A stretch of DNA of 64,000 bases from Nereida sp024640765 (GTDB lineage: Bacteria; Pseudomonadota; Alphaproteobacteria; Rhodobacterales; Rhodobacteraceae), in contig JAHEEK010000006.1 in assembly GCA_024640765.1 (NCBI GenBank), positions 66,451 through 130,450 on the forward strand, written 5' to 3'. Shown here piece after piece: positions 16,536 to 25,919 of the stretch. Under the pieces are notes generated by a model. The model was not told where the DNA came from. It saw only the letters and a list, made by a program, of their open reading frames with translations, and did not search any database. Position 1 is the first letter of the stretch. Every line of letters begins with the position of its first letter. The translations under genes and the position numbers were made by a program.

Positions 16536-17186
16536 ATGTTGATACAAACCCGCCAAGATGCGTCCCCCACTGCGGCCCATGACCGTCTCTACCGCTCGCT
16601 GAGAACGCGCATCATGCATGGTGAGTTGTTGCCCGGCCAAGCGTTGACCCTGCGCGGGGTTGGCAAAGAATACGATATGTCGATGACGCCCGTGCGTGAA
16701 GCAATGCGCCGTTTGGTGGCGGAAGGCGCGTTGTCTTTGTCATCGTCAGGTCGGATCACCACACCAGAGTTAAGCAATGAGCGGATTGAGGAACTTGCAG
16801 CCATTCGTGCGCTGTTGGAGCCAGAGTTGGCCAGCCGTGCACTGCCGCGGGCGCATATGGCGCTTATTGAGCGGCTTGAGGCGATCAATGGACAGATTGA
16901 TCAGGTGATCGCCCGTTCGGATGCGGTGGGATATCTTAAGCACAACCTTGAATTTCATCGCACGCTTTACCTGCGCGCCCAAGCCCCTGCTATGCTTGCG
17001 CTGGCTGAAACGGTTTGGCTGCAATTGGGGCCGACAATGCGCAAGCTTTATGGTCGTTTGCGCCGCACAGAAAGTCCGCGCAATCACAGGCTTATTTTGG
17101 CGGCTCTAAAAGCCGGTGATGACCCGGGCCTGCGTATTGCGCTTCGCTCGGATGTTACAAGCGGTTTGCGGATGCTTAAGCAATAG
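16536..17186 (+). CDS. GntR/FCD family transcriptional regulator, AkgR-like candidate
   Basis: DNA-binding regulator with an N-terminal winged helix (residues about 12-72; SLRTRIMHGELLPGQALTLR, VREAMRRLVAEGAL) and a C-terminal all-helical FCD ligand domain (FadR subfamily), ending at residue 216. It converges on lpdA, the last gene of the OGDH group, with a bidirectional terminator between them. Its own start is preceded by the palindrome that also occurs upstream of sucC and sdhC. In Rhodobacter sphaeroides the GntR protein AkgR activates TCA cycle genes; location and shared sites make this the probable counterpart. Orthology is inferred, not shown. Confidence 0.85.
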   Translation: MLIQTRQDASPTAAHDRLYRSLRTRIMHGELLPGQALTLRGVGKEYDMSMTPVREAMRRLVAEGALSLSSSGRITTPELSNERIEELAAIRALLEPELASRALPRAHMALIERLEAINGQIDQVIARSDAVGYLKHNLEFHRTLYLRAQAPAMLALAETVWLQLGPTMRKLYGRLRRTESPRNHRLILAALKAGDDPGLRIALRSDVTSGLRMLKQ

Positions 17187-17198
17187 GTCTAAGAACGA

Positions 17199-17230
17199 AA
17201 AAAGCGGGCCCCATAAGACGCCCGCTTTTT
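17199..17230. terminator. Bidirectional terminator between gntR and lpdA
   Basis: AAAAAGCGGGC (17199-17209) and GCCCGCTTTTT (17220-17230) form a perfect stem with flanking A and T tracts, usable from both directions. It lies between the convergent stops at 17186 and 17253. Confidence 0.88.
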
Positions 17231-17252
17231 CAAAATAATATCTGTCTAAGAA

Positions 17253-18641
17253 TTAGGCGTGGATCGCTCCGTCACCACAAGCAAGTGCCGCTTCGCGCAC
17301 AGCCTCAGAGTAGGTGGGGTGTGCGTGGCAGGTACGTGCAAGATCTTCTGCTGCCGCACCAAATTCCATTGCTACGCAAATTTCGTGCAGCAAATCACCG
17401 GCCATCGGTCCAATGATGTGCGCGCCTAAAATGCGATCTGTTTGTGCATCAGCTAGAATTTTCACAAAGCCATCGGCTGCAAAGTTTGCTTTTGCACGAC
17501 CGTTACCCATGAAGCTGAACTTGCCCGCTTTGTAGCTGCGACCTTGCTCCTTCAGGCTCTCTTCGGTTTCGCCGACTGAAGCCACTTCAGGGTGGGTGTA
17601 AATCACACCTGGGATGACGTTGTAGTTCACGTGCGGGTGCTGACCTGCAAGCCCTTCTGCGACTGCCATACCTTCATCTTCCGCTTTGTGCGCAAGCATT
17701 GGGCCTTCGATGGCGTCACCAATTGCATAGATGCCTGCGACATTGGTGGCGTAGTTGGCGTTCGTTTTGATCTGACCACGGTCACTCATTTCAACGCCGA
17801 GCGCTTCCAGCCCCAAACCATCCGTGAACGGCTTGCGGCCCGTTGCCACAAGTACCGTGTCCGCGTCGATCGTTGTTTCGCTATCGTCTTTGCGGGATTT
17901 GTAAGTAACTTTCGCATTGTTGCCTTTGACTTCAACACCTTGAACAGCAGCACCAAGTGTGAAGGAGATGCCCTGCTTGGTTAGCAGTTTTTGGAAGGTG
18001 CGCTGGACCTCGGCGTCCATGCCGGGTGTGATGACGTCAAGGAACTCAACAACTTCAACTTCTGCGCCAAGGCGGGCGTAGACAGAGCCCAACTCAAGCC
18101 CGATGACACCTGCACCAATCACAACAAGCTTTTTCGGGATTTTTGGCAGTTCAAGCGCGCCAGTGCTGTCCACAACGATCTTTTGGTCAACTTCGATACC
18201 GGGCAGGGCCGATGGTACGGAGCCTGACGCGATGATGATGTTTTTGGCGCTGTGCACCGCGTCACCAACTTTTACCTGACCGGCTGCAGGAATGCTGCCC
18301 CAGCCTTTGAGCCAATCGATTTTGTTCTTTTTGAACAAGAACTCGATGCCTTTGGTGTTGGTTTCGATTGTGTCGCTTTTGTAGGACTGCATCTGCTTCC
18401 AATCAACGGAAGGTGCTTTGCCCTTAAGGCCCATGGCGGCAAAGTTGTGCTCTGCTTCGTGCAGCATATGTGAAGCGTGCAGCAGGGCCTTTGACGGGAT
18501 GCAGCCAACGTTGAGGCACGTTCCGCCAAGCGTATCGCGGCCTTCAACAACAGCGGTTTTGAGGCCCAATTGGGCACAGCGGATTGCACAGACATAGCCG
18601 CCGGGGCCGCTGCCGATTACGATGACGTCATAGTTGGCCAT
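17253..18641 (-). CDS. lpdA: Dihydrolipoyl dehydrogenase (E3)
   Basis: Flavoenzyme that reoxidises the lipoyl groups of the 2-oxoglutarate dehydrogenase E2 with NAD. The 462-residue protein has FAD-binding GSGPGGYVCAIRCAQLG, the redox disulphide GGTCLNVGCIPSKALLH (about residues 38-54), NAD-binding VIGAGVIGLELGSVYARLG and the catalytic His-Glu pair in HAHPTYSEAVREAAL at the end. GGAGACC precedes ATG 18641. It is the distal gene of the sucCD-sucAB group, separated from sucB only by a MAPEG gene. Confidence 0.97.
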   Translation of the reverse strand: MANYDVIVIGSGPGGYVCAIRCAQLGLKTAVVEGRDTLGGTCLNVGCIPSKALLHASHMLHEAEHNFAAMGLKGKAPSVDWKQMQSYKSDTIETNTKGIEFLFKKNKIDWLKGWGSIPAAGQVKVGDAVHSAKNIIIASGSVPSALPGIEVDQKIVVDSTGALELPKIPKKLVVIGAGVIGLELGSVYARLGAEVEVVEFLDVITPGMDAEVQRTFQKLLTKQGISFTLGAAVQGVEVKGNNAKVTYKSRKDDSETTIDADTVLVATGRKPFTDGLGLEALGVEMSDRGQIKTNANYATNVAGIYAIGDAIEGPMLAHKAEDEGMAVAEGLAGQHPHVNYNVIPGVIYTHPEVASVGETEESLKEQGRSYKAGKFSFMGNGRAKANFAADGFVKILADAQTDRILGAHIIGPMAGDLLHEICVAMEFGAAAEDLARTCHAHPTYSEAVREAALACGDGAIHA

Positions 18642-18657
18642 GGGGGTCTCCTTGGTA

Positions 18658-19047
18658 TTAAATGAGGGCAGCGATTAGCATCGCAACAGTTGCGCCAAAA
18701 CCAACCACCCAGATGTAGCTGCGCCACGGCACAAGGCCTTGAACATAGGCAGGTACATAGAGCAGGCGGGCGATCAGATAGACATGCGCGCAGGCTTCTG
18801 TGAATGGGCTGGATTGATCCGAGAACGTCACCACAACCACAGCGATGGTGAACATGATCAACCCTTCGAAGTGGTTGTTCATGGCGCGTTGCAGACGTCC
18901 TGCGGTGCCTTGCAGTTCAACTTTCTTGTCGCGCGGTGACATGGCGGCTTTTGTGCCGACCTGCATTTGCGCGGTGATTGAATAGAGCGTGAACTGAACA
19001 ACCTGCAAAAGGGCCGCGAGGGTGAGGACGTAAATCTCTGTAGTCAT
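18658..19047 (-). CDS. MAPEG family membrane protein
   Basis: Small integral membrane protein (129 residues, four hydrophobic segments) of the MAPEG (PF01124) family, whose eukaryotic members are glutathione-dependent enzymes. GRLQRAMNNHFEGLIMF contains the family's N-H-F-E signature near residue 56, and ARLLYVPAYVQG the second conserved block. It sits between sucB and lpdA on the same strand with 77 and 16 nt spacers, so it is expected to be co-transcribed with the 2-oxoglutarate dehydrogenase genes. Its role there is unknown. Confidence 0.9.
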   Translation of the reverse strand: MTTEIYVLTLAALLQVVQFTLYSITAQMQVGTKAAMSPRDKKVELQGTAGRLQRAMNNHFEGLIMFTIAVVVVTFSDQSSPFTEACAHVYLIARLLYVPAYVQGLVPWRSYIWVVGFGATVAMLIAALI

Positions 19048-19123
19048 TTTAGCGTGCCTTTAATTGCAGCAAGTGTCGAAGTGGTCCGCGCGGTCAAAAG
19101 CGACTTGCGGGCCACGTCAGGTA

Positions 19124-20626
19124 TTACAGATCCATCAGTAGGCGACGTGGGTCTTCCAGCGCTTCTTTGACGCGCACAAGGAACGTCACCGCCCCTTTGC
19201 CGTCAACGATACGGTGATCATAGGACAACGCCAGATACATCATCGGACGGATCACTACTTGACCATTGATCGCCATCGGACGGTCTTGGATTTTGTGCAT
19301 GCCCAAGATGCCTGATTGTGGGGGGTTCAAGATGGGCGAAGACATCAGCGAGCCGTAGACACCACCGTTCGAGATGGTGAACGTGCCGCCTTGCATTTCT
19401 GCCATGCTCAGCTTGCCGTCACGGGCGCGCGCCCCTTTTTCAGCAATCGCTTTCTCGATGCCTGCAAAGCTCATGGAGTCTGCATCGCGGATAACGGGCA
19501 CGACCAAACCAGTTGGCGTACCTGCAGCAATGCCCATGTGGACGAAGTTTTTGTAGACGATGTCTGTGCCGTCAATTTCTGCGTTCACTTCGGGAACTTC
19601 GCGCAGGGCGTGAATACAAGCTTTGGTAAAGAACGACATAAAGCCCAGTTTCACGCCGTGCTTTTTCAAGAACAGGTCTTTGTATTCGTTGCGCAGCGCC
19701 ATCACCTCGGTCATGTCGACCTCGTTATAGGTGGTCAGCATCGCGGCGGTGTTCTGGCTGTCTTTCAAACGCTTCGCGATGGTCTGACGCAGGCGTGTCA
19801 TCTTCACGCGTTCCTCGCGGGATGCGTCGTCTGCTGAAACCGGTGCGCGTGGCGCGGATGGGGCGGCAGCAGTGGCGGTTGGTGCAGATGCGATTGCTTT
19901 CATAACATCTTCTTTCATAATCCGTCCGTCGCGGCCTGAGCCGGTCACTTGGTCTGCAGACATGCCTTTTTCGGCCATCAGTTTTTTGGCAGAGGGCGCG
20001 TCTTCAACGTCTTTGCCAGATGCGGCTGGCGCAGGAGATGCTTCGGCTTTGGAGGTGCGCGCAGATGAAACAGCACCTGAGGCGCCACCGATCACAGCCA
20101 GTTTCGCCGTTGCATCCACAGTAGTGCCTTCGGTTGCGATGATTTCTGACAACACACCCGCGGCAGGGCTTGGAACTTCAACGCTGACTTTGTCTGTTTC
20201 CAGCTCACACAGCATCTCGTCTTGCGCGACAGTGTCGCCCACTTTTTTGAACCACGTCGACACAGTCGCTTCGGTCACGCTTTCGCCCAATGTGGGGACC
20301 ATGACGTCAACGGCTTGTGCGGCGTCACCTGCGTCGGCCTTGGCTGCTGCGTCCGCCTTTGGGGCGTCCGTATCGCCCGATGGCTTGTCATCGCCCGCGC
20401 TGATCTGTGCGAGCAACGCATCGACGCCAACTGTTTCGCCTTCAGGTGCCACGATCTCGGACAATGTGCCTGCAGCGGGGCTTGGTACTTCGACGGTTAC
20501 TTTGTCTGTTTCCAGCTCGCACAGCATTTCGTCAACGGCTACCGCGTCGCCCGGCTTTTTGAACCAGGTTGCAACAGTTGCTTCGGTGACTGATTCACCC
20601 AGTGTAGGAACACGAACTTCGGTCAT
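19124..20626 (-). CDS. sucB: 2-Oxoglutarate dehydrogenase E2 (dihydrolipoyl succinyltransferase), two lipoyl domains
   Basis: Core acyltransferase of the 2-oxoglutarate dehydrogenase complex. The 500-residue protein has two N-terminal lipoyl domains rather than the single one of E. coli: both carry the lipoyl-lysine motif ELETDKV (about residues 39-45 and 144-150), joined by Ala/Asp-rich linkers. A peripheral subunit-binding segment follows (APSAKKLMAEKG, SGRDGRIMKEDV), then the catalytic domain ending with SYDHRIVDGKGAV containing the active-site His and Asp. Its ATG overlaps the sucA stop by one base (TAATG), indicating coupling. Confidence 0.97.
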   Translation of the reverse strand: MTEVRVPTLGESVTEATVATWFKKPGDAVAVDEMLCELETDKVTVEVPSPAAGTLSEIVAPEGETVGVDALLAQISAGDDKPSGDTDAPKADAAAKADAGDAAQAVDVMVPTLGESVTEATVSTWFKKVGDTVAQDEMLCELETDKVSVEVPSPAAGVLSEIIATEGTTVDATAKLAVIGGASGAVSSARTSKAEASPAPAASGKDVEDAPSAKKLMAEKGMSADQVTGSGRDGRIMKEDVMKAIASAPTATAAAPSAPRAPVSADDASREERVKMTRLRQTIAKRLKDSQNTAAMLTTYNEVDMTEVMALRNEYKDLFLKKHGVKLGFMSFFTKACIHALREVPEVNAEIDGTDIVYKNFVHMGIAAGTPTGLVVPVIRDADSMSFAGIEKAIAEKGARARDGKLSMAEMQGGTFTISNGGVYGSLMSSPILNPPQSGILGMHKIQDRPMAINGQVVIRPMMYLALSYDHRIVDGKGAVTFLVRVKEALEDPRRLLMDL

Positions 20627-23592
20627 TATTTCTTTCCTTTGATCGTCAGGGCTTCGTCCACAAGGGCGGCCTGTTGTGCTTTGTGCGCGCTTGCCAAACC
20701 CGTGGCTGGCGATGCGGATGTTGCGCGGCCAACATAGGCCGGACGTTTTGATTTTGCGCCAATCCGGTCAAGGACCCACTCAATGTTGGGCTCGATGAAT
20801 GACCATGCGCCTTGGTTTTTGGGCTCTTCCTGACACCAAACCATGTCAGCACCTTTGAATCGCTCCAGTTCTTTGATCAGCGACATCGCGGGGAACGGAT
20901 AGAATTGTTCGATGCGCAACAGATATACATCATCAAGGCCGCGCGCGTCGCGTTCCTCAAGCAGGTCAAAGTAGACCTTGCCTGAACACATCACCACGCG
21001 CTTGATCTTATCATCAGCGGCCAGTGTCAGTTCAGAGTTGCCTTGTTGTGCATCATCCCAAAGAACGCGGTGGAAGGACGAGCCGGTCGTAAAGTCCTCG
21101 CGTGTGCTGACAGCCATTTTGTGGCGCAACAGGGATTTCGGCGTCATCATCACCAGTGGCTTGCGGAAGTCACGGTGAAGCTGACGGCGCAGGATGTGGA
21201 AATAGTTGGCAGGTGTGGTGCAGTTTGCCACGATCCAGTTGTCACCGCCGCACATCTGCAAGAACCGCTCAAGACGCGCCGAGGAGTGCTCGGGACCTTG
21301 ACCTTCATAGCCGTGTGGCAACAACATGACGAGGCCGGACATCCGCAGCCACTTGCTTTCACCAGAGCTGATAAACTGATCGAACATGATCTGGGCGCCG
21401 TTGGCAAAATCGCCAAATTGTGCTTCCCAAAGTGTCAGCGCGTTAGGCTCCGCCAAAGAGTAGCCATATTCAAAGCCAAGCACCGCGTATTCAGACAGCA
21501 TCGAGTCGATCACTTCGTACTGTGATTGGCCTTCGCGAATGTTGTTCAGCGGGTAGTAGCGATCTTCGGTATCTTGGTTGATCAGGCCAGAGTGGCGGTG
21601 GCTAAATGTGCCCCGTGTACTGTCTTGGCCAGACAAACGAACAGGGAAGCCTTCAGTTAGCAAAGAACCAAACGCAAGCGCTTCACCGGTTGCCCAATCA
21701 ATGCCTTTGCCTGCACCAAGTGCCTTCTTTTTGGTATCAAGCATACGTCGCACAGTCTTATGAAGCGGATAGCCCTCGGGCGCGTGCGTCAGCGCGTTTG
21801 CTACTTGATCAAAAGTCTCATCCGCGATGCCTGTAGTGCCGCGCTGATAGTCATCACCATCGCGATGATCGAGGTGCGACCAGCGGCCATCAAGCCAATC
21901 AGCTTTGTTCGGTTTAAAGTCTTTTCCGGCCTCAAACTCGGTGTTGAGCATGGACTGGAACGCGGCCTTCATATCCTCGATTTCCCCTTCGGGAATGAGG
22001 CCGTCTTTTACCAAACGATCCGTATAAAGCGTCAGAGTTGTCTTTTGCTTTTTGATCTTTTTGTACATCAGCGGGTTTGTGAACATGGGCTCGTCGCCCT
22101 CGTTGTGTCCGAACCGGCGATAGCAGATAATATCGAGAACCACGTCCTTGTGGAACTTCTGGCGGAACTCTGTTGCCACTTTCGCGGCGTGGACCACGGC
22201 TTCTGGGTCGTCGCCGTTCACGTGGAAAATTGGTGCTTCAACCATCAACGCGATGTCGGTAGGGTATGGCGATGAGCGGCTAAAGTGCGGCGCAGTTGTG
22301 AAACCAATCTGGTTATTCACGACGATGTGCATCGTGCCGCCTGTGCGGTGGCCGCGCAGACCAGAAAGGCCAAATCCTTCGGCTACAACACCCTGACCGG
22401 CAAATGCCGCATCACCGTGCAGCAAGATGCCCATGACGGCTGTGCGGTCTGTGTCGTTCAGTTGATCCTGCTTGGCGCGCACTTTGCCCAAAACGACGGG
22501 GTTCACGGCTTCAAGGTGCGAGGGGTTCGCCGTCAGTGACAAGTGTACGTCATTGCCGTCAAAGGACCGGTCGGATGATGCACCAAGGTGATACTTAACG
22601 TCACCCGAACCGTCTACGTCCTCGGGCTTGAAGCTGCCGCCTTGGAATTCGTTAAAAATGGCGCGGTAAGGTTTGCTCATGACATTTGCCAAAACAGACA
22701 AACGGCCACGGTGTGGCATTCCAACGATGATCTCGCGCAGGCCCAGTTGGCCGCCGCGCTTGATGATTTGCTCCATCGCGGGGATCAAGCTTTCACCGCC
22801 ATCAAGGCCGAACCGCTTGGTGCCCATGTATTTCACATGCAGGAATTTCTCAAAGCCCTCGGCCTCAACCAACTTGTTAAGGATTGCTTTACGGCCTTCG
22901 CGGGTGAACTGGATTTCTTTCCCCAGACCCTCGATGCGTTCCTTTAGCCAGCTCGATTCTTCGGGGTTTGAAATGTGCATATACTGCAGCGCAAAAGTGC
23001 CACAGTAGGTCCGCTTCACGATATCAACGATCTGACGCATGGTTGCGATTTGCAGGCCAAGAACGTTGTCGATGAAAATCGGGCGGTCCATATCCGCGTC
23101 AGTGAAGCCGTAGGATTTCGGGTCAAGCTCTGGGTGCGCGGTTGTCTCGCGCATGCCGAGCGGATCAAGATCAGCAGCAAGGTGGCCGCGAATACGGTAG
23201 GCACGGATCAGCATTAGCGCGCGAATGCTGTCTAAAACTGCGCGCTGGATGGCGTCATTGCTGACTTCAACACCCGCGTCGGCGGCTTTGCCTGTGATTT
23301 TCTTGGCTGCTGTTTTTGCTTCGGCAGGCGCTGGATATTCGCCGGTGATCGCAGAGGTCAGATCATCGTGTGGCATGGGGGGCCAGTCTGCACGCGCCCA
23401 TGATGGCCCGCTTGCTTCGGCTTTTACATCAAGTTCCGCATCGCCAAGTGCGCGAAAGAATTCCTGCCACGCTTCGTCCACTGCGTTGGGATCGTTGGCA
23501 TATTGAGCGTAAAGCTGCTCGAGATATTCCGCATTGTGCCCCTGCATAAACGAGGATGCATGGAATTGATCATTCGCGGGGTGGTCGGTCAT
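20626..23592 (-). CDS. sucA: 2-Oxoglutarate dehydrogenase E1
   Basis: Thiamine-diphosphate-dependent decarboxylase of 2-oxoglutarate, TCA cycle. The 988-residue protein begins with the E1o N-terminal motif (MQGHNAEYLEQLYAQYANDP). It contains GMPHRGRLSVLANVM, HLSLTANPSHLE, HGDAAFAGQGVVAEGF and NNQIGFTT of the ThDP domain, and ends in the C-terminal domain with WCQEEPKNQGAW. Length is normal for the family. A strong hairpin lies between the sucD end and this start. It is directly coupled to sucB. Confidence 0.97.
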   Translation of the reverse strand: MTDHPANDQFHASSFMQGHNAEYLEQLYAQYANDPNAVDEAWQEFFRALGDAELDVKAEASGPSWARADWPPMPHDDLTSAITGEYPAPAEAKTAAKKITGKAADAGVEVSNDAIQRAVLDSIRALMLIRAYRIRGHLAADLDPLGMRETTAHPELDPKSYGFTDADMDRPIFIDNVLGLQIATMRQIVDIVKRTYCGTFALQYMHISNPEESSWLKERIEGLGKEIQFTREGRKAILNKLVEAEGFEKFLHVKYMGTKRFGLDGGESLIPAMEQIIKRGGQLGLREIIVGMPHRGRLSVLANVMSKPYRAIFNEFQGGSFKPEDVDGSGDVKYHLGASSDRSFDGNDVHLSLTANPSHLEAVNPVVLGKVRAKQDQLNDTDRTAVMGILLHGDAAFAGQGVVAEGFGLSGLRGHRTGGTMHIVVNNQIGFTTAPHFSRSSPYPTDIALMVEAPIFHVNGDDPEAVVHAAKVATEFRQKFHKDVVLDIICYRRFGHNEGDEPMFTNPLMYKKIKKQKTTLTLYTDRLVKDGLIPEGEIEDMKAAFQSMLNTEFEAGKDFKPNKADWLDGRWSHLDHRDGDDYQRGTTGIADETFDQVANALTHAPEGYPLHKTVRRMLDTKKKALGAGKGIDWATGEALAFGSLLTEGFPVRLSGQDSTRGTFSHRHSGLINQDTEDRYYPLNNIREGQSQYEVIDSMLSEYAVLGFEYGYSLAEPNALTLWEAQFGDFANGAQIMFDQFISSGESKWLRMSGLVMLLPHGYEGQGPEHSSARLERFLQMCGGDNWIVANCTTPANYFHILRRQLHRDFRKPLVMMTPKSLLRHKMAVSTREDFTTGSSFHRVLWDDAQQGNSELTLAADDKIKRVVMCSGKVYFDLLEERDARGLDDVYLLRIEQFYPFPAMSLIKELERFKGADMVWCQEEPKNQGAWSFIEPNIEWVLDRIGAKSKRPAYVGRATSASPATGLASAHKAQQAALVDEALTIKGKK

Positions 23593-23637
23593 GTGTTTGG
23601 CCTCATGGCAAGGAAGGACGAGCGAAAAATAAGGAAG

Positions 23638-23663
23638 GGGCGCGGCAGGGAGGTGCCGCGCCC
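23638..23663 (-). terminator. Strong intercistronic hairpin between sucD and sucA
   Basis: On the minus strand a perfect 10-bp GC-rich stem (GGGCGCGGCA / TGCCGCGCCC) with a 6-nt loop is followed by CCTTCCTTATTTTT. It lies 46 nt before the sucA ATG. It could be a leaky terminator or an mRNA-processing or stabilising element setting the sucCD to sucAB ratio. Confidence 0.6.
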
Positions 23664-23671
23664 GTTAGGTG

Positions 23672-24553
23672 TTAGCCGATGGCTTCTTTAACAGCTTCGC
23701 CTAAAGTCGCGGGACTGTCCGCAACGATGATACCCGCAGATTTCATGGCTTCGATTTTGCTTTCCGCATCCCCTTGGCCGCCAGCAACAATCGCGCCAGC
23801 GTGGCCCATGCGACGGCCGGGAGGTGCCGTGCGGCCAGCAATAAAGCCAGCGGTTGGTTTCCAGCGGCCTTTCTTGCGTTGCTCGGCGAGGAACTCGGCT
23901 GCTTCTTCTTCGGCTGTACCGCCAATTTCACCGATCATGATGATTGAGTGCGTCTCATCGTCATCAAGGAACATGTCCAGCACATCGATGTGCTCGGTGC
24001 CTTTGAGGGGGTCACCACCGATGCCAACAGCCGTAGATTGGCCTAGGCCCATATCAGTTGTTTGCTTCACGGCTTCATATGTGAGCGTGCCAGAGCGTGA
24101 CACAACACCCACGCTGCCGCGACGGTGAATATGGCCGGGCATGATGCCAATTTTGCAAGCGTCCGGAGTGATTACACCGGGGCAGTTCGGACCAACAAGA
24201 CGTGATGTTGATCCCTCAAGGGCACGCTTGACGCGCATCATATCAAGCACAGGAATGCCTTCGGTGATGCAAACGATCAGCGGCATATTGGCGTCAATTG
24301 CTTCCAAAATACTGTCTGCCGCAAAGGGGGGCGGCACATATATCACAGATGCGTTTGCTTCTGTGACGTGCATTGCTTCGTGCACGGAGTTGAAGATCGG
24401 CAGATCAAGATGTGACTGACCACCTTTGCCGGGTGTCACGCCACCAACCATTTTGGTGCCGTAAGCAATTGCCTGCTCGGAGTGAAAAGTACCCTGGCTG
24501 CCGGTCAAACCCTGGCAGATGACTTTTGTGTTTTCGTTAATAAGGACGGCCAT
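23672..24553 (-). CDS. sucD: Succinyl-CoA synthetase alpha subunit
   Basis: Alpha subunit of ADP-forming succinyl-CoA synthetase. The 293 residues show the CoA-binding Rossmann motif GLTGSQGTFHSEQAI, YVPPPFAAD, the GPNCPGVITP loop and GHAGAIVAGGQGDAESK with the catalytic phosphohistidine. AAGGAGA precedes ATG 24553. It is paired with sucC upstream (73 nt apart). Confidence 0.97.
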   Translation of the reverse strand: MAVLINENTKVICQGLTGSQGTFHSEQAIAYGTKMVGGVTPGKGGQSHLDLPIFNSVHEAMHVTEANASVIYVPPPFAADSILEAIDANMPLIVCITEGIPVLDMMRVKRALEGSTSRLVGPNCPGVITPDACKIGIMPGHIHRRGSVGVVSRSGTLTYEAVKQTTDMGLGQSTAVGIGGDPLKGTEHIDVLDMFLDDDETHSIIMIGEIGGTAEEEAAEFLAEQRKKGRWKPTAGFIAGRTAPPGRRMGHAGAIVAGGQGDAESKIEAMKSAGIIVADSPATLGEAVKEAIG

Positions 24554-24626
24554 TTTGCGTCTCCTTAAATGTTGTGCGCGGGCGATGTCGCCTCGGGCGC
24601 GAAGAGGTTGCGAATGGGCGAGGGAC

Positions 24627-25820
24627 TTAGCCCTTCACCGCCTTAACGATTTTCTGAGCACCATCCTTGAGGTCGTCAGCAGCAATTACATCAACGTCTG
24701 AATTGTTGATGATCGCCTTACCTTGCTCAACGTTGGTTCCTTCAAGACGCACAACCAGCGGTACTTTCAGGCCAACTTCTTTCACGGCTGCAACAACGCC
24801 TTCGGCAATAACATCACAGCGCATGATGCCGCCGAAGATGTTGACCAAGATGCCTTTGACGTTCGGGTCAGATGTGATGATTTTGAACGCTTCGGTAACT
24901 TTCTCTTGGGTAGCGCCGCCACCTACGTCGAGAAAGTTTGCAGGCTCTGCGCCGTAGAGCTTGATGATGTCCATCGTTGCCATGGCAAGACCAGCGCCGT
25001 TAACCATACAACCGATTTCACCGTCGAGTGCGATGTAGTTGAGGTCAAACTTGGACGCGGCCAGTTCTTTAGGGTCTTCTTCAGTTTCATCACGAAGTGC
25101 CGCGATATCTGCGTGGCGGTAGATCGCGTTGCCGTCAAAGCTGACCTTGGCATCAAGCACCTTAAGATCACCGGCATCAGTTACGATCAGCGGGTTGATT
25201 TCAAGCATCTCCATGTCTTTTTCCATGAAGGCTGTATAAAGCTGGCCCATCAATTTGACGCACTGCTTAACCTGCTGACCTGTAAGGCCGAGTGTGAAAG
25301 CGATACGGCGACCGTGATACGCTTGGAAACCTGTTGCAGGATCAACGCTGAACGACAGGATTTTTTCAGGGGTCGCTGCTGCTACTTCCTCAATGTCCAT
25401 GCCGCCTTCGGTTGAGCACACGAATGATACGCGGCTTGTTTGGCGGTCAACGAGCAGGGCAAGATACATTTCTGTTTCAATGCCGGAACCGTCTTCGATG
25501 TAGATACGGTTTACTTGCTTACCCTCAGGACCTGTTTGGTGTGTCACCAATGTGCGGCCCAACATGCGCTTTGCTTCTTGTGCTGCTTCTTCAGCAGATT
25601 TTGCCAAACGTACACCGCCAGCTTCGCCAGCGTCGGCTTCGACAAATTTACCTTTGCCGCGTCCGCCTGCGTGAATTTGTGCTTTTACAACCCAAAGCGG
25701 GCCGTCCATTTCACCTGCGGCTGTTTTTGCGTCTTCGGCTTTGAGAACGGCACGGCCATCGCTCACTGGGGCACCGTAAGTGCGCAACAAGGCTTTGGCC
25801 TGATATTCGTGGATATTCAT
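24627..25820 (-). CDS. sucC: Succinyl-CoA synthetase beta subunit (ADP-forming)
   Basis: ATP-grasp beta subunit of succinyl-CoA synthetase. The 397-residue protein starts MNIHEYQAKALLRTYGAP and contains QIHAGGRGKGKF, LEINPLIV, the GAGLAMATMD segment and NIFGGIMRCD of the family. It is the first gene after the mdh terminator. The 238-bp region before it holds two TGTGATCACA palindromes, so sucC is probably where the sucCD-sucAB-MAPEG-lpdA transcript starts. Confidence 0.97.
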   Translation of the reverse strand: MNIHEYQAKALLRTYGAPVSDGRAVLKAEDAKTAAGEMDGPLWVVKAQIHAGGRGKGKFVEADAGEAGGVRLAKSAEEAAQEAKRMLGRTLVTHQTGPEGKQVNRIYIEDGSGIETEMYLALLVDRQTSRVSFVCSTEGGMDIEEVAAATPEKILSFSVDPATGFQAYHGRRIAFTLGLTGQQVKQCVKLMGQLYTAFMEKDMEMLEINPLIVTDAGDLKVLDAKVSFDGNAIYRHADIAALRDETEEDPKELAASKFDLNYIALDGEIGCMVNGAGLAMATMDIIKLYGAEPANFLDVGGGATQEKVTEAFKIITSDPNVKGILVNIFGGIMRCDVIAEGVVAAVKEVGLKVPLVVRLEGTNVEQGKAIINNSDVDVIAADDLKDGAQKIVKAVKG

Positions 25821-25919
25821 GGAAAATATGTCCCGTTTGGCTGCAATTAGAGCACCCTAAGCACGAAGCGCGCTTAAATAAGAGTAACTTTTTGCGCAGA
25901 TTGGGAAAAAAGCGACATT

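Noticed and set aside
19872..20642. Long plus-strand ORF of 256 codons over sucB
   Set aside because: It is antisense to the well-supported sucB gene, has repetitive low-complexity content from the two lipoyl domains, and no start signal.
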